Made by a program: the position numbers and the translations under genes. Below, piece after piece: positions 24,938-32,000 of a stretch of DNA of 64,000 bases (position 1 is its first letter; the number at the start of each line of letters is the position of its first letter). Under the pieces are notes generated by a model. That model was not told where the DNA came from and did not search any database. It saw only the letters and a program-made list of their open reading frames with translations. Source of the DNA: Symbiodinium natans. Lineage: Eukaryota > Sar > Dinophyceae > Suessiales > Symbiodiniaceae. Location of the stretch: positions 62,001 to 126,000 of the forward strand of contig CAJNDS010000275.1 of assembly GCA_905221605.1 (NCBI GenBank), read 5' to 3'.

Positions 24938-25847
24938 GCAGTGCCAATCACGCTGTTCTTCAATGACTGGGGAAGGCCTAAACCCTAAACGGAGTGTGTC
25001 AAGTTACCTGAATCCCCTGAGCCGGTTCGTGCCGTCTCAGCTCTGAATCGTCCTGGCTGAATGATGGGCTTCCCTGCTGTCAATGGTTGATCTGACTGGC
25101 GGAGCTGAATCGCAGCACGTCTGATCCGTTGCCTGCACCGCCCCGTGTCTGTCGCAGTCTCGTCATGACAGGAGCTTGCAGGATTCGTTGCGGGTTTCCC
25201 GATGCTGCTTGTTTGTCTTTCATGTCTATAAGTGGCACTCTTAATTGGTACCAAGGTTCCAACCACCGCTACTTCCTCACTGATAGCCCCCAATGAATCT
25301 TAAGGCACGGTACCTGCCAGGATTGAGGACCAAACCAAAGCTTTTTCTGGGGCCTGCTCTCTGGAAGATTTGCCTGTTCTGGTTGCTTCCTTGTCTTTGC
25401 AAGGTTCCTTCGCCTTTCCTGTGCTCCTTACTCTCCAGTCCAGGCTTTCGACAGGCGCCGCCGGATTCCTTTCACTCTTCTTGCAGCGGATGTGGGATCC
25501 GATCCGAGCCTTTCTGGGTATCTTGTGCGGGCCTCTTTGGGGGTTCGTGGGTTCAGCCAAGCGGCTGTAGACCAGGATCAGGTCGATGGCGCTCATGTTC
25601 GACTTCATCTCGCAGGGCTCCTCGTCGTCCCATTTCTCGCCACTCTCCTTCAGCAGCATCACCTGCGCCAGAGCCCGCGGCAGATTTCCGCTGTCATGAA
25701 CTTGTTCTCAAACCCTAAACCCTAAACCCTAAACCCTAAACCCTAAACCCTAAGCCCGAACAGCACCCTAGCTTGTGCCTCCTCGTCGGTGGAGAACACC
25801 CGGACCACTGCCAGGTGCTCGTGCCCCATGTGCCCTCCGGCCCATAC
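2863..25847 (-). CDS. Gene A: multi-microexon surface-protein-like gene, downstream copy of a tandem pair
   Basis: No long ORF marks this gene. It was found by pairing short conserved exons with gene B (28,992-49,481). I place 32 exons in collinear order with 31 positions of gene B, about 2.0 kb of coding sequence in 23 kb. Exon ends coincide with places where similarity to gene B stops and where AG acceptors and GC/GT/GA donors lie, and reading phase carries across nearly all junctions. The protein has N-glycosylation sequons (NMS, NMT, NVT, NAT, NES, NCS), a Thr-rich exon near the end (4,900-4,938) and a hydrophobic tail ending in TGA at 2,863-2,865. This suggests a secreted protein held by a GPI anchor or C-terminal membrane segment. 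The first exon (signal peptide) was not found and may lie in 25,848-28,991. Phase mismatches show at least one exon is missing between 11,574 and 8,500 and possibly between 17,319 and 16,420. Family not recognised. Expression is unproven, so a pseudogene cannot be excluded, but the exons identified carry no frame breaks. Confidence 0.75.
2916..3045. repeat. Telomere-like (TTTAGGG)n array
   Basis: This TTTAGGG array has a few TGTAGGG and ATTTAGG variants and starts 8 bp from gene A's last exon. Confidence 0.9.
3222..3315. repeat. Telomere-like (TTTAGGG)n array
   Basis: This is a near-perfect TTTAGGG array in the last gene A intron. Confidence 0.9.
3930..4080. repeat. Microsatellite: (TA)n, (GT)n, then (TCTA)n
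   Basis: A TA run and a GT run are followed by about 90 bp of perfect TCTA repeats (from about 3,989). It lies in a gene A intron. Confidence 0.9.
4765..4872. repeat. Telomere-like (CCCTAAA)n array
   Basis: CCCTAAA units with CCCCTAAA and CCCCAAA variants end 28 bp from gene A exon 30. Confidence 0.85.
4900..4938 (-). CDS. Gene A exon 30: Thr-rich linker
   Basis: This 13-codon exon reads APTTTTTTSTAAP and shares TTTTTTSTAAP with the longer gene B exon. Donor GT. Confidence 0.6.
4985..5072. repeat. Telomere-variant array dominated by GGGCTTA
   Basis: The array begins as TTTAGGG and switches to about nine GGGCTTA units in a row, a homogenised variant also seen near 14,187. Confidence 0.8.
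5317..5346 (-). CDS. Gene A exon 29 (30-nt microexon)
   Basis: This ten-codon exon reads VTGKSTMLIP; acceptor GAG, donor GT. GKST looks like a P-loop fragment but lacks the rest of the motif. Confidence 0.65.
5374..5527. repeat. Telomere-like (TTTAGGG)n array with G-rich variants at both ends
   Basis: GGGGTTTA units at the start, perfect TTTAGGG in the middle and GGGGTTT units at the end. Confidence 0.88.
5905..5931 (-). CDS. Gene A exon 28 (27-nt microexon)
   Basis: This nine-codon exon reads DSGFTGTVK. Its acceptor (CTCAG) abuts a long minisatellite made of CTCTCAG-like units (5,936-6,563). Confidence 0.7.
5936..6563. repeat. Minisatellite of GAGAGGCTG / GAGAGGCTGCT units
   Basis: This is about 630 bp of mixed 8-bp (GAGGCTGA) and 11-bp (GAGGCTGCTGA) units. 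It creates Ser/Gln/Leu-rich minus-strand ORFs that are artefacts. It abuts the acceptor of gene A exon 28. Confidence 0.88.
6640..6800. repeat. GGTTTTGGGGGGCTTTTAA-type tandem repeat
   Basis: About seven irregular units of AAGGTTTTGGGGGGCTT occur, shortening toward the right. They lie in a gene A intron. Confidence 0.75.
7055..7135 (-). CDS. Possible extra gene A exon
   Basis: The coding-like stretch GIDAPFKELQQPTQLQKNV lies between exons 27 and 28 in the gene A direction. No gene B partner was found and phase does not require it. Low confidence. Confidence 0.25.
7210..7236 (-). CDS. Gene A exon 27 (27-nt microexon)
   Basis: This nine-codon exon reads AINTAIADR. Acceptor AAG, donor GCAG, in phase with its neighbours. 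Confidence 0.7.
7405..7646. repeat. Longest telomere-like (TTTAGGG)n array
   Basis: About 240 bp of TTTAGGG with few variants (TGTAGGG, TTTAGCG). Confidence 0.92.
8118..8217. mobile_element. MITE/introner-like family 2, uninterrupted copy
   Basis: This 100-bp element has near-inverted ends GGGGGTGTACGA and ACCGTAAACCC and internal GGGGTACTTATT and GGGGTCTATTTTAGGGGCC. It lies between gene A exons 26 and 27. Confidence 0.55.
8455..8500 (-). CDS. Gene A exon 26
   Basis: This 46-nt exon reads TQVDIETLSLEETQQ; donor GC. Confidence 0.72.
9045..9145. repeat. Telomere-like (TTTAGGG)n array
   Basis: TTTAGGG units with ATTAGGG and TTCGGG variants. Confidence 0.85.
9373..9462. repeat. Telomere-like (CCCTAAA)n array
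   Basis: CCCTAAA units with CCCCAAA variants, opposite in orientation to the array at 9,045. Confidence 0.85.
9597..9668. repeat. Telomere-like (TTTAGGG)n array
   Basis: About ten TTTAGGG units, one TTTCGGG. Confidence 0.85.
10784..10960. mobile_element. MITE-like family 1 copy split by a telomere-like array
   Basis: The left part (GGGATGCTGCCC ... TAGGGATT ... AATCCC) and right part (CCCTGTTAAGGACTGTTAGG ... ACATCCCAAA) match 20,506-20,608, but about 60 bp of CCCTAAA repeats (10,850-10,910) lie between them at the internal AATCCCTA. Confidence 0.6.
11049..11165. repeat. Telomere-like (TTTAGGG)n array
   Basis: TTTAGGG units with TTCAGGG variants, abutting a family 1 element fragment. Confidence 0.85.
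11171..11240. mobile_element. MITE-like family 1 copy, partial
   Basis: The right half (ATCCCCAATTAAAGGACTGC then TAGCACCAGGAGG, ACATCCCAA) matches 20,570-20,608. The left side is shortened and abuts a TTTAGGG array ending at 11,165. Confidence 0.5.
11383..11512. repeat. Telomere-like (CCCTAAA)n array, variant-rich
   Basis: Alternating CCCTAAA, CCCCAAA and CCCTGAA units form a higher-order pattern. Confidence 0.8.
11574..11630 (-). CDS. Gene A exon 25
   Basis: This 57-nt exon begins GAIYSVVEVMLPMEVED. It may extend to about 11,532 because the open frame continues. Confidence 0.68.
12425..12513. repeat. Telomere-like (TTTAGGG)n array
   Basis: TTTAGGG with TTCAGGG and TTGAGGG variants. Further short arrays follow at 12,645-12,694 (CCCTAAA) and 12,808-12,890. 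Confidence 0.8.
13274..13342. mobile_element. MITE/introner-like family 2, copy with short left side
   Basis: It has GGGTACCACAAGG, then GGGGGGTCTATTTTAGGAGA and TTCGTAAACCCCC, matching other family 2 copies. The left inverted end is not evident. Confidence 0.5.
13455..13566. repeat. Telomere-like (TTTAGGG)n array
   Basis: An irregular TTTAGGG array with several substituted units, just before the minisatellite at 13,735. Confidence 0.8.
13735..14153. repeat. Minisatellite of TGACCATTGCCCACGAA units (about 20-22 bp)
   Basis: About 20 copies differ mainly in the A-rich spacer (AAAA, AGAA, AGA). All three minus-strand frames are open, giving spurious Trp/Gly/Val ORFs. Confidence 0.92.
14187..14262. 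repeat. Telomere-like array, GGGCTTA then TTTAGGG
   Basis: Five GGGCTTA units precede six TTTAGGG units. A further short array lies at 14,372-14,424. Confidence 0.85.
15245..15292 (-). CDS. Gene A exon 24
   Basis: This 48-nt exon reads EYLETLGNISECAVNY; donor GT. Confidence 0.8.
15445..15534 (-). CDS. Gene A exon 23
   Basis: This 90-nt exon contains TRYGWRAWTSLWNPAPVDN and ends LYGVK before GA. It is among the best conserved. Confidence 0.85.
16087..16158 (-). CDS. Gene A exon 22
   Basis: This 72-nt exon contains DDYIAWKISKIGDKIADEF and ends PKDK before GC. Confidence 0.82.
16389..16420 (-). CDS. Gene A exon 21
   Basis: This 32-nt exon reads NCSIAFGPTG (NCS sequon) and ends before GC. Confidence 0.68.
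16605..16850. repeat. Degenerate (ATTACT)n repeat
   Basis: A 6-bp ATTACT/ACTATG-type repeat gives a long Thr/Ile plus-strand ORF and its Val/Ile shadow on the minus strand. It lies in the gene A intron between exons 20 and 21. Confidence 0.85.
17319..17384 (-). CDS. Gene A exon 20
   Basis: This 66-nt exon contains AEDLFGIALNYHHDKYEVLY. The donor is GA at 17,318, or the exon extends to 17,294 before a GT, which would repair the phase to the next exon. Confidence 0.8.
17725..17767 (-). CDS. Gene A exon 19
   Basis: This 43-nt exon reads YCGERPNCKASMEQ; donor GT. The two Cys may pair in the secreted protein. Confidence 0.83.
17926..17967 (-). CDS. Gene A exon 18
   Basis: This 42-nt exon contains DDKPVLPYVLKDS and ends phase 2 before GT. 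Same length as gene B. Confidence 0.78.
18268..18358. repeat. Telomere-like (CCCTAAA)n array in a gene A intron
   Basis: CCCTAAA units with two GCTAAAC variants, ending 25 bp from exon 17. Confidence 0.88.
18383..18438 (-). CDS. Gene A exon 17
   Basis: This 56-nt exon reads ALTDNYHIVKAPVSVLMD plus a split codon (phase 2, GC donor). Confidence 0.83.
18589..18713 (-). CDS. Gene A exon 16 (unsplit)
   Basis: This 125-nt exon contains NVTLKKQKATMQPYMHLCE and continues directly into IAGLVDTDWFVRALES. It covers gene B exons 16a and 16b. Confidence 0.75.
19049..19136 (-). CDS. Gene A exon 15
   Basis: This 88-nt exon begins VPTHHPFKKILGIAYFDQE and ends in phase 1 before GC, identical in length to gene B. 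Confidence 0.8.
19457..19516 (-). CDS. Gene A exon 14
   Basis: This 60-nt exon contains DDEVTLGVAWYDYQGHFME; donor GC, phase 0 at both ends. Confidence 0.82.
19678..19761 (-). CDS. Gene A exon 13
   Basis: This 84-nt exon contains ANTLLNESYEFGSYIRHGS and ends FENLD before GC. Same length and donor as gene B. Confidence 0.82.
19896..19962 (-). CDS. Gene A exon 12
   Basis: This 67-nt exon begins FATAWTGDATTYDTS and ends MLVGNY before GT. It starts in phase 2, as in gene B. Confidence 0.75.
20122..20156 (-). CDS. Gene A exon 11
   Basis: This 35-nt exon reads AMITMQAMAGV and ends in phase 2 before GC. The end was placed by phase only. Confidence 0.52.
20506..20608. mobile_element. MITE-like hairpin element, family 1, intact copy
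   Basis: This 103-bp imperfect palindrome starts TTTGGGATGCTCCC and ends CGAAAATCCCAAA, with internal TAGGGATT and AATCCCTA facing each other. It lies in a gene A intron 33 bp from exon 10. Related copies are at 10,784-10,960 and 11,171-11,240. Confidence 0.6.
20642..20717 (-). CDS. Gene A exon 10
   Basis: This 76-nt exon begins YLYNTFTSSDM and ends HAFDVAF before GT, three codons longer than gene B. The intron on its 3' side (20,157-20,641) carries the intact hairpin element at 20,506-20,608. Confidence 0.75.
21010..21124. repeat. Telomere-like (TTTAGGG)n array in a gene A intron
   Basis: About 16 TTTAGGG units lie close to the end of exon 9, where gene B coding similarity is lost. Confidence 0.9.
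21148..21237 (-). CDS. Gene A exon 9 (3' end uncertain)
   Basis: The exon matches gene B exon 9 through DKWDLFKHMMPKYLVDHING and NAIYNL. Similarity ends about 25 nt before a telomere-like array at 21,010-21,124, and the last third of the gene B exon has no counterpart. The donor is not clear. Confidence 0.6.
21393..21473. repeat. Telomere-like (CCCTAAA)n array in a gene A intron
   Basis: Opposite in orientation to the array at 21,010, between exons 8 and 9. Confidence 0.85.
21490..21571 (-). CDS. Gene A exon 8
   Basis: The exon begins VADGNIAIRGSQYLG and may continue to DKRAESFR. A shorter end at 21,529 is equally compatible with phase (43 nt) and would match gene B better. Confidence 0.58.
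21862..21915 (-). CDS. Gene A exon 7
   Basis: This 54-nt exon reads EMDAVPIKDYWLDQFEKE and has the same length as its partner 46,885-46,938. Donor GT. Confidence 0.77.
22312..22394 (-). CDS. Gene A exon 6
   Basis: This 83-nt exon contains VFKSIMDAMFTGAYMDMYDS and ends FFLM before a GA donor, as in gene B. Confidence 0.82.
23043..23131 (-). CDS. Gene A exon 5
   Basis: This 89-nt exon contains the same DVYDSNGYTTNKHWVSG core as gene B 47,484-47,572. Same phases; donor GC instead of GT. Confidence 0.82.
23339..23415 (-). CDS. Gene A exon 4b
   Basis: This 77-nt exon begins EMYNMTNVTNPNATMYDW and ends KCFSPPG with phase 2, matching the next exon. It has three consecutive sequons (NMT, NVT, NAT). 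It corresponds to the second half of gene B 47,839-47,900. Confidence 0.65.
23729..23782 (-). CDS. Gene A exon 4a
   Basis: This 54-nt exon reads VVMDLMDGFKIKMDMDSG. Its first residues align with the start of gene B exon 4 (VVSELE), where no intron separates them from the exon 4b part. Confidence 0.62.
24098..24132 (-). CDS. Gene A exon 3
   Basis: This 35-nt exon reads (R)KDLMMNPMANK and has the same length and phase as gene B 48,268-48,302. Donor GC. Confidence 0.72.
25563..25662 (-). CDS. Gene A exon 2
   Basis: This 100-nt exon begins VMLLKESGEKWDD and ends SAIDLILVYS, phase 1, GC donor. It includes an NMS sequon. Confidence 0.78.
25711..25755. repeat. Telomere-like (CCCTAAA)n array in a gene A intron
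   Basis: A short array between exons 1 and 2. A second CCCTAAA array lies just upstream of exon 1 at 25,862-25,942. Confidence 0.85.
25779..25847 (-). CDS. Gene A exon 1 (first recognised)
   Basis: This exon has 23 codons ending in HLAVVRVFSTDEE, four codons longer than its gene B partner at 48,837-48,893. Acceptor CAG; GC donor; phase 0. Confidence 0.7.
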
Positions 25848-26072
25848 CTGCACCTCAGTAGCCCTAAACCCTAAACCCTAAACCCTAAACCCTAAACCCC
25901 AAACCCCAAACCCCAAACCCTAAACCCTAAACCCTAAACCCGAGTGATCTGCTTCACCCGGAGGCCTTAGGGGTTTCAGGAACTGATACGGGGTTTTTTT
26001 GGTGCAGGCTTGGAGAGCCGGTGTCATCCCTTGTTGGGCACACCGCTTTTGAACGTTTTTGGGGCTTTAGGG

Positions 26073-26166
26073 GGGTGTAGGGTTTAGGGTTCAGGGTTTA
26101 GGGTTTAGGGTTTAGGGTTTAGGGTTTAGGGTTTAGGGTTTAGGGTTTAGGGTTTAGGGTTTAGGG
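26073..26166. repeat. Telomere-like (TTTAGGG)n array
   Basis: About 13 TTTAGGG units in the spacer upstream of gene A exon 1. Confidence 0.88.
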
Positions 26167-28904
26167 AGTGTGGTTGGGGGGGGGGTTAGAAGAGTAAGGG
26201 GATCCAGGAGCCCGAGATGGTCTTCAACCCGCCCGAAAGCCCCTAAAGTTCTCTGCCTTCTGACATCACGCTCCCTCTGGCGTACCCGGAAGAGCAGGAG
26301 CATGACAGACAGATCTTAAAGGAGGCGAGCCACCAAGCTCAGAGCAGCTAATGCCAATGTCCGCATCATGGCCTCGGTCTGTGAAGTCGACTTGTGACGT
26401 TCCAATTGGGTGCGGACTGCTTACCGGATTCTGCTGCTGTCCATGTCCGTGGGCTTTTCTTTTGTAGGGGAGGGGGGGGGGGGCGAGGGAGCTACGAATA
26501 CTAGAGAATGCACCGCTTCCTCCACCTCTGAATGCAAACATCGCTACGTCCTCCGGAATTAAGAAGGCAACCTCCACGGCATCGCCTCCATGCCGTGTGT
26601 TAAAGAGGATGCCAAGCTGCGAGAAAGAGAGGGCAACTGATCGCGTTGCAGAGCCGGAGCTTACCCTAGAAAAGTCTGAGGGTCGGCAAGCAGAGCATGT
26701 GCCATGTCAAAAGCCCCCCTATACAATGCGGCATTCTTATCATGGGACCCCAAAAGAAAGGGATCACATTTTAGGGAACTGCCTGTGTAGCAGGGTTCCG
26801 AGACCAAGAGCAGCCTTCGTAAGAACCTCACAATCTGCTGTTCGAGTATTTAGGCACGTTCTGCGGTCACTACGAACACTGCTCCTTCGACTCTGTGACA
26901 CTATGAGCTGAAGCCTATGTGTCTCACGGCCTCAATCCCTCCTGAATCTCCCTGAACCCCTAGCGGCGCTAACCCCCAAACCTGAAACATCCCTGAAATC
27001 AGCCGACGAAACCCAAACCACTTGTTTCTCCCACTGGGAGGCTTGACAGTTGCTGGTCGTCGTGCAGACAGGCGGGAAGTCGAGAGGTGACTACACGGAG
27101 TTCTCCAAGAATCTCAAACTCAGGCGTACCAAGGAACGCCATGTGCTGATGGAACATATGTACATGGCACCAAACCATTGTCACACTCTCTGAAATCCGC
27201 AGAACAGCTTCACGAAAGGCGCCGTGCCCCACACCGCACACCGACCGGGGATGAAAAGGCACTGCTCTCGGGCTTATAATGGGGGCTTGAAGAGTTTGGG
27301 CTGACGGCCTAGGGAGAAGTGGTCAGAACCCTAAACCCTAAACCCTAGGAACCCTAAACCGGGTTCGGAGGCTGTGGCAGCTTGTGGTGTGAGAGGATCA
27401 CAAGAGGCTGGGCGCGGTGACTTTTAAGTGCGGGGCTGAGAAGCCAAGACAGCGCTTTAGGCGCTCTTGGTGACACGGGGGTTTGAAACAGTAGACCAAC
27501 TTGCTGAAGGCGGCTTTTGAGAAAATAGCGCCATGAGGCACGTCAGAGGACATGGTCTGGGACCCATAAAAAACCCTAAGCTCATAAGCTCAAAAATCCC
27601 TCGACTGTAACATTCGAAACACAACGCGGCGCAAGCTTCGGGTCTCCGCCGGTTCTCTGGCCCGGAGTTTCCAGGCACTCAGGTGGGAAGGGGAGCAGGC
27701 GACCCATCTGAGATCCCCGAGAACCCCCAAACGTTCGAAGGACCCTAAAGCCCTGAGCCCTAACCAAAACCCCAAGCCCCGAGTCCCCCTCGCCCAAAAC
27801 CGCCAAATATAAGGGGCATCGTATTTTTGGAGTCGGAGGGCCCCGCACAGAAACAAGCTCTCAACTTTCACCCCCCAACTTCTCGACTTCGGAGCTGCAG
27901 GTTCAGAAGTTAGCGTTGAGGAACTTTTAGGGCTTGTGCTTAGAGCCCTGCTTTCAGGGTTCGGCGGTCGCAAACCCAAAGGCCAAGTCTCCACCGGCCC
28001 CCAACTCCCACCGGCCGTCCGACAATTCTCCACTCGGTCGTGCAACATTCGTCTCCAGGGTTCTACCATCTGCTTTTTTAAAAAAAGCAGGACCATCATG
28101 CTAGCAAGAGAGCTCGTCCGCCAAGCGCTCAATGGCTTGTGCGGCGGCGTTCGCGTTTACACGGCCGAAGGCAAACAGCTTCTGCCCGCCCACAAAGCGA
28201 AAACTAGCGATCCTAGGCTTGAATCCATTTAGGGTTTAGGGCCTGGGGCCACGGCGAAGCCAAGCCCAAACCCCAAACTCTAAGCTCCAAACTTGGCATC
28301 TGAAAATTAAACCAAAGCCTCAACCTAAGAGAATCAAGAACTCCCACACTGCAAGCATGTCACGCGTTTAAGCAGCGCCTTCTCCCATCCCAGCCTAGTC
28401 CCCTCGTTTTCCTGCTTTGCGGGTACGCAGCGTCGTGCATGGTAAGTCACAGTGTTCGGTGCCCTGGAACTCTGACCCGGCACGCAAACACTTGCCGTGT
28501 TGGAAACTATGCTTCCACAGCACGAGTTTCGAGGCTTGTCGAAACTCAGATCGGGCACTCACCTGCAGCAGCACGTGGCCAGTTCCTACACCTAGCTGAG
28601 CTGCAGTAGCCTCAGCATAGTCACTTACTTTGGTTGCTCGCAAACTCGAGTAAAGATATAGATAGGGCTCTTAAAAGCCCATTGACATGGAACAGAACTA
28701 CAGGGTGTGAATCATGGAGGAGTGCAAGTGTGACCAATATATAATTGCATCGGAAAAACAAAAAATGTAGCCAATGAAGTAGGTTCCTGTTTTCGGTCCT
28801 CCCGAAACCCAAAACAAGCACCACACACAAAAAAAAAAAAAAAAAACAACGAATCACTTTCTGTAGATATTCCGCAGCGAATGTTTATCAAGCCGGAGCA
28901 AGGC

Positions 28905-28973
28905 CCCCCCTAAACCCTAAACCCGAAACCCTAAACCCGAAACCCTAAACCCTACACCCTAAACCCTAAACCC
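28905..28973. repeat. Telomere-like (CCCTAAA)n array
   Basis: CCCTAAA with CCCGAAA variants, about 20 bp past the gene B stop codon. Confidence 0.82.
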
Positions 28974-28991
28974 CTTGACAGCGTGCCTTCT

Positions 28992-29039
28992 TCAGCCAAG
29001 TGCGGGAAGCGCTGCGAGAAGCGCCAGCATCGCGGCGGC
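28992..29039 (-). CDS. Gene B last exon: hydrophobic C-terminal tail
   Basis: The exon reads AAAMLALLAALPALG then TGA. After a Thr-rich stalk, a short hydrophobic end fits a GPI-attachment signal or membrane anchor. Confidence 0.6.
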   Translation of the reverse strand, partial: AAAMLALLAALPALG

Positions 29040-32000
29040 CTCGGCCGGGAAAGGGGGGGACACGTCAAGGGTGTTCAGGGTTTACGGTTTAGGGTTTAGG
29101 GTTTAGCGTTTAGGTTTAAACTACCGCAAGCTCCACGCATCTAGCATTCGTGACTGAGGAATTCTAGGCGAAAAAGCGTTGAGCCTTCGGTTTTGTCAGG
29201 TTACACAGTGCTGCAATTAACCTCTTCGCAGGCTGCATGTGGGTGAGCGCGCCAACCCTGATGCAAAGGGCTTCGGTAGGACAAGTTGACACGTGAGAGC
29301 TTTTATTGTGACCATGCCAGCGCATGGTGACCCACAGGAAAAATCCACAGAGCGTGCTTCACGTACTTGCAAGGGCAATTGGTACCCTATCAACACAATA
29401 TTCACCAAGTTTGGGCATATATTTTTGATAGTGTGCATACAGGGGGCATCTACAAACCTACACCCCTCAACCCTAAACGGGAAACCCTCTAAACCAAAAG
29501 TTAATATCACTATAAGATGATTGGGCATTCCATGGGAGGGGTGGGGGGGGCACTAATAGGCCACCAAAGGCCAGAAGTTTAGGGATTGGGGTTTAGGGTT
29601 TAGGGTTTAGGGTTTAGGGTTTAGGGTTTAGGGTTTAGGGTTTAGGGTTTAGGGTTTAGGGGTTTAGGGGTTTAGGGTTTAGGGTTTAGGGTTTAGGGTT
29701 TAGGGTTTAGGGTTTAGGGTTTAGGGTTTTTTTTTTTTAACAACCCTTCACTCCTTTTCGGGCGAGCTTACAGCTAGGGTAGGTTACAGGGTTTAGGGTT
29801 TAGGGTTTAGGGTTTACTGTAGAGTTTAGGGTTCTACTCGGGAGGATCAGGTCCCGGGGGCAGACGATGTCTCGCACAATCCATGATGCACCGAAAACCG
29901 AGACTTAACAACCGCTTGCACAATGTCTGAAAGCATAAACCCTGAACCCTAAACCCTGAACCCTGAAACCCTAAACCCTAAACCCTGTTAAACTGAAACA
30001 CTCTGGACAAGTGAAAGCTTGATGCCCACTGTCCCAGAGCGCGCACCGAACTGAAGAGCCCGGCAAAATGCGCCTTCGTGGTGCCGCTGGTACCTGCGGG
30101 TTCAGAGAACCTTTCCTTCTTGGGATGTTCATCTGGGATGTTTGGGGTTTAGGGTTCAGGGTTCAGGGTTTAGGGTTTAGGGTTCAGGGTTCAGGGTTTA
30201 GGGTTTAGGGTTTAGGGTTTAGGGTTTACTAAACAGTTGTAGCGTTCAGGGCTTCAGGGTTCAGGGTAGGGTTACACTGTAATACAGTGTTTACATCTTC
30301 GGGTCTTTGATGGTCCCTACCACAACGTCTCGATCTGTAGAAAACGGAGGAAGCTACAGAAAACTAAACATGTCTCACAACATTCAAAGAATCATTTTGG
30401 GGAAACCAAGGAAAACTTATGTTTTGAAGACACACGTAGGCTCATAGACATACCAAGGGTTTACCGAAGACACTGTCATGATCAAACCCGCACGGATGCC
30501 AGATGCGAGCAAGAAGAAATCACAACATAACAGAAGCAGCAATGAAAACAAGTAGTGTGTGAGAGTTCGCGAGCCCAAAACACGCAGCAACATGAAGAAA
30601 AAGTATCGGATCGATGACCATTTGCAGCCCGCCGGCTAGAAAGGGAAGCGAAGAAGAAGCACTCTGGATTTCGAGAAGTGCCCCCAAGAGGACAGCATGC
30701 AGCCTTTGACTCTCGTATCCCACCACGACTTGACCAGCACGGAGCAAATGCTGGGCAAATATGAACCCTTATATAAACCCTTATATAAACCCTAAAACCC
30801 TTATATAAACCCTTATATAAACCCTAAAGCCCTTATATAAACCCTTATATAAACCCTTATATCCTTACCAAAAACCCTTAAACCCTAAAACCCTTACAGA
30901 AACCCGTATATAAACCCTAAAACCCTTACAGAAACCCTTATATATAAACCCTGAGATGAACCCTTCAGGGAGCCTAGGCTCCCCCCTCAATCTGCCATCC
31001 GGGGTCCCCCCCCTTATGCCGACGGCATTTTCGTTTAGGGTTTAGGGTTTAGGGTTTAGGGTTTAGGGTTTAGGGTTTAGGGTTTAGGGTTTAGGGTTTA
31101 GGGTTTAGGGTTTAGGGTTTAGGGCTCCGGCCTCCTCCACCCAGGGGGTCCTCAGAAGCTGAAGTCAGAGCCATGCGACTGCAGAACTTCTACTCCCGCC
31201 ATCAGTCCGTTCAGTGCAGGTGTTGGGACGACAACCGTTGAGGAGGATGTACGGCTCCTGGAGCAGCCCTCTTTGCCCTAAACCCTAAACCCTAAACCCT
31301 AAACCCCACTGACTGAGCTGGCTGCCGATGTGGTTGTCGTTGTCGTTGGCGCGGCGGTACTGGTGGTGGTGGTCGTGGTGGTGGTCTCAGCCGGGCCAAG
31401 CTCGTTTCGGAGCGTCCCTACAACCAGAGAGCCCCAACCCTAAGCCCTAAACCCTAAACTCTAAACCCACACACGAAAAAAGGTTGGCTTGGAGAAAAAT
31501 CTGGGGAAGTCATTTATAGTAGAATGAGGCTCGGGTTAAGGCTTGACCACCCATACTAGATCCTTTGCACCTTCAATGCAGCTCCGTGCCCCGTCACATC
31601 TGAGCAGCGGACGGTCGTGGTTGTGCCCTGAGCGCATGAATCAGCATAGAGTCACCCGAACTCGGGGAAGATCATGGAAGCAGCGACATCAAACCCTAAA
31701 CCCGAAACCCTAAACAGCTGGTTGGTGCCACAAGCCCACTTCGGTTGGTCACAGTTTGTTTAGTTGGTTTGCACACCTTTTTTCATCGCGGGGTCTCGAA
31801 GCATTCCAAAGGAATGTAGGAGGCTGCGCGGCCCAACACTCCGTATGCAGATGTATGGAATACTGCAAATACCATCGTGAGCGGGTGAGGGCGGGGAAGG
31901 AGAGAGTGAGAATGAGACAGAGCGAGAGAGAAAAAAAAAGACAGAGAGAGGGGACAGCGCGCTTTCCGACCCGGCCTCGACAATGGTTGTACTCTTGCCA

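Larger units (their letters stand above)
25848..28991. other. Spacer between gene B stop and first recognised gene A exon
   Basis: The region contains telomere-like arrays (25,862-25,942, 26,073-26,166 and 28,905-28,973). One coding-like minus-strand stretch near 28,090-28,190 (KLFAFGRVNANAAAQAIERL) could be an exon but has no partner in gene B. Gene A's first exon and any promoter should lie here; neither was identified. Confidence 0.5.
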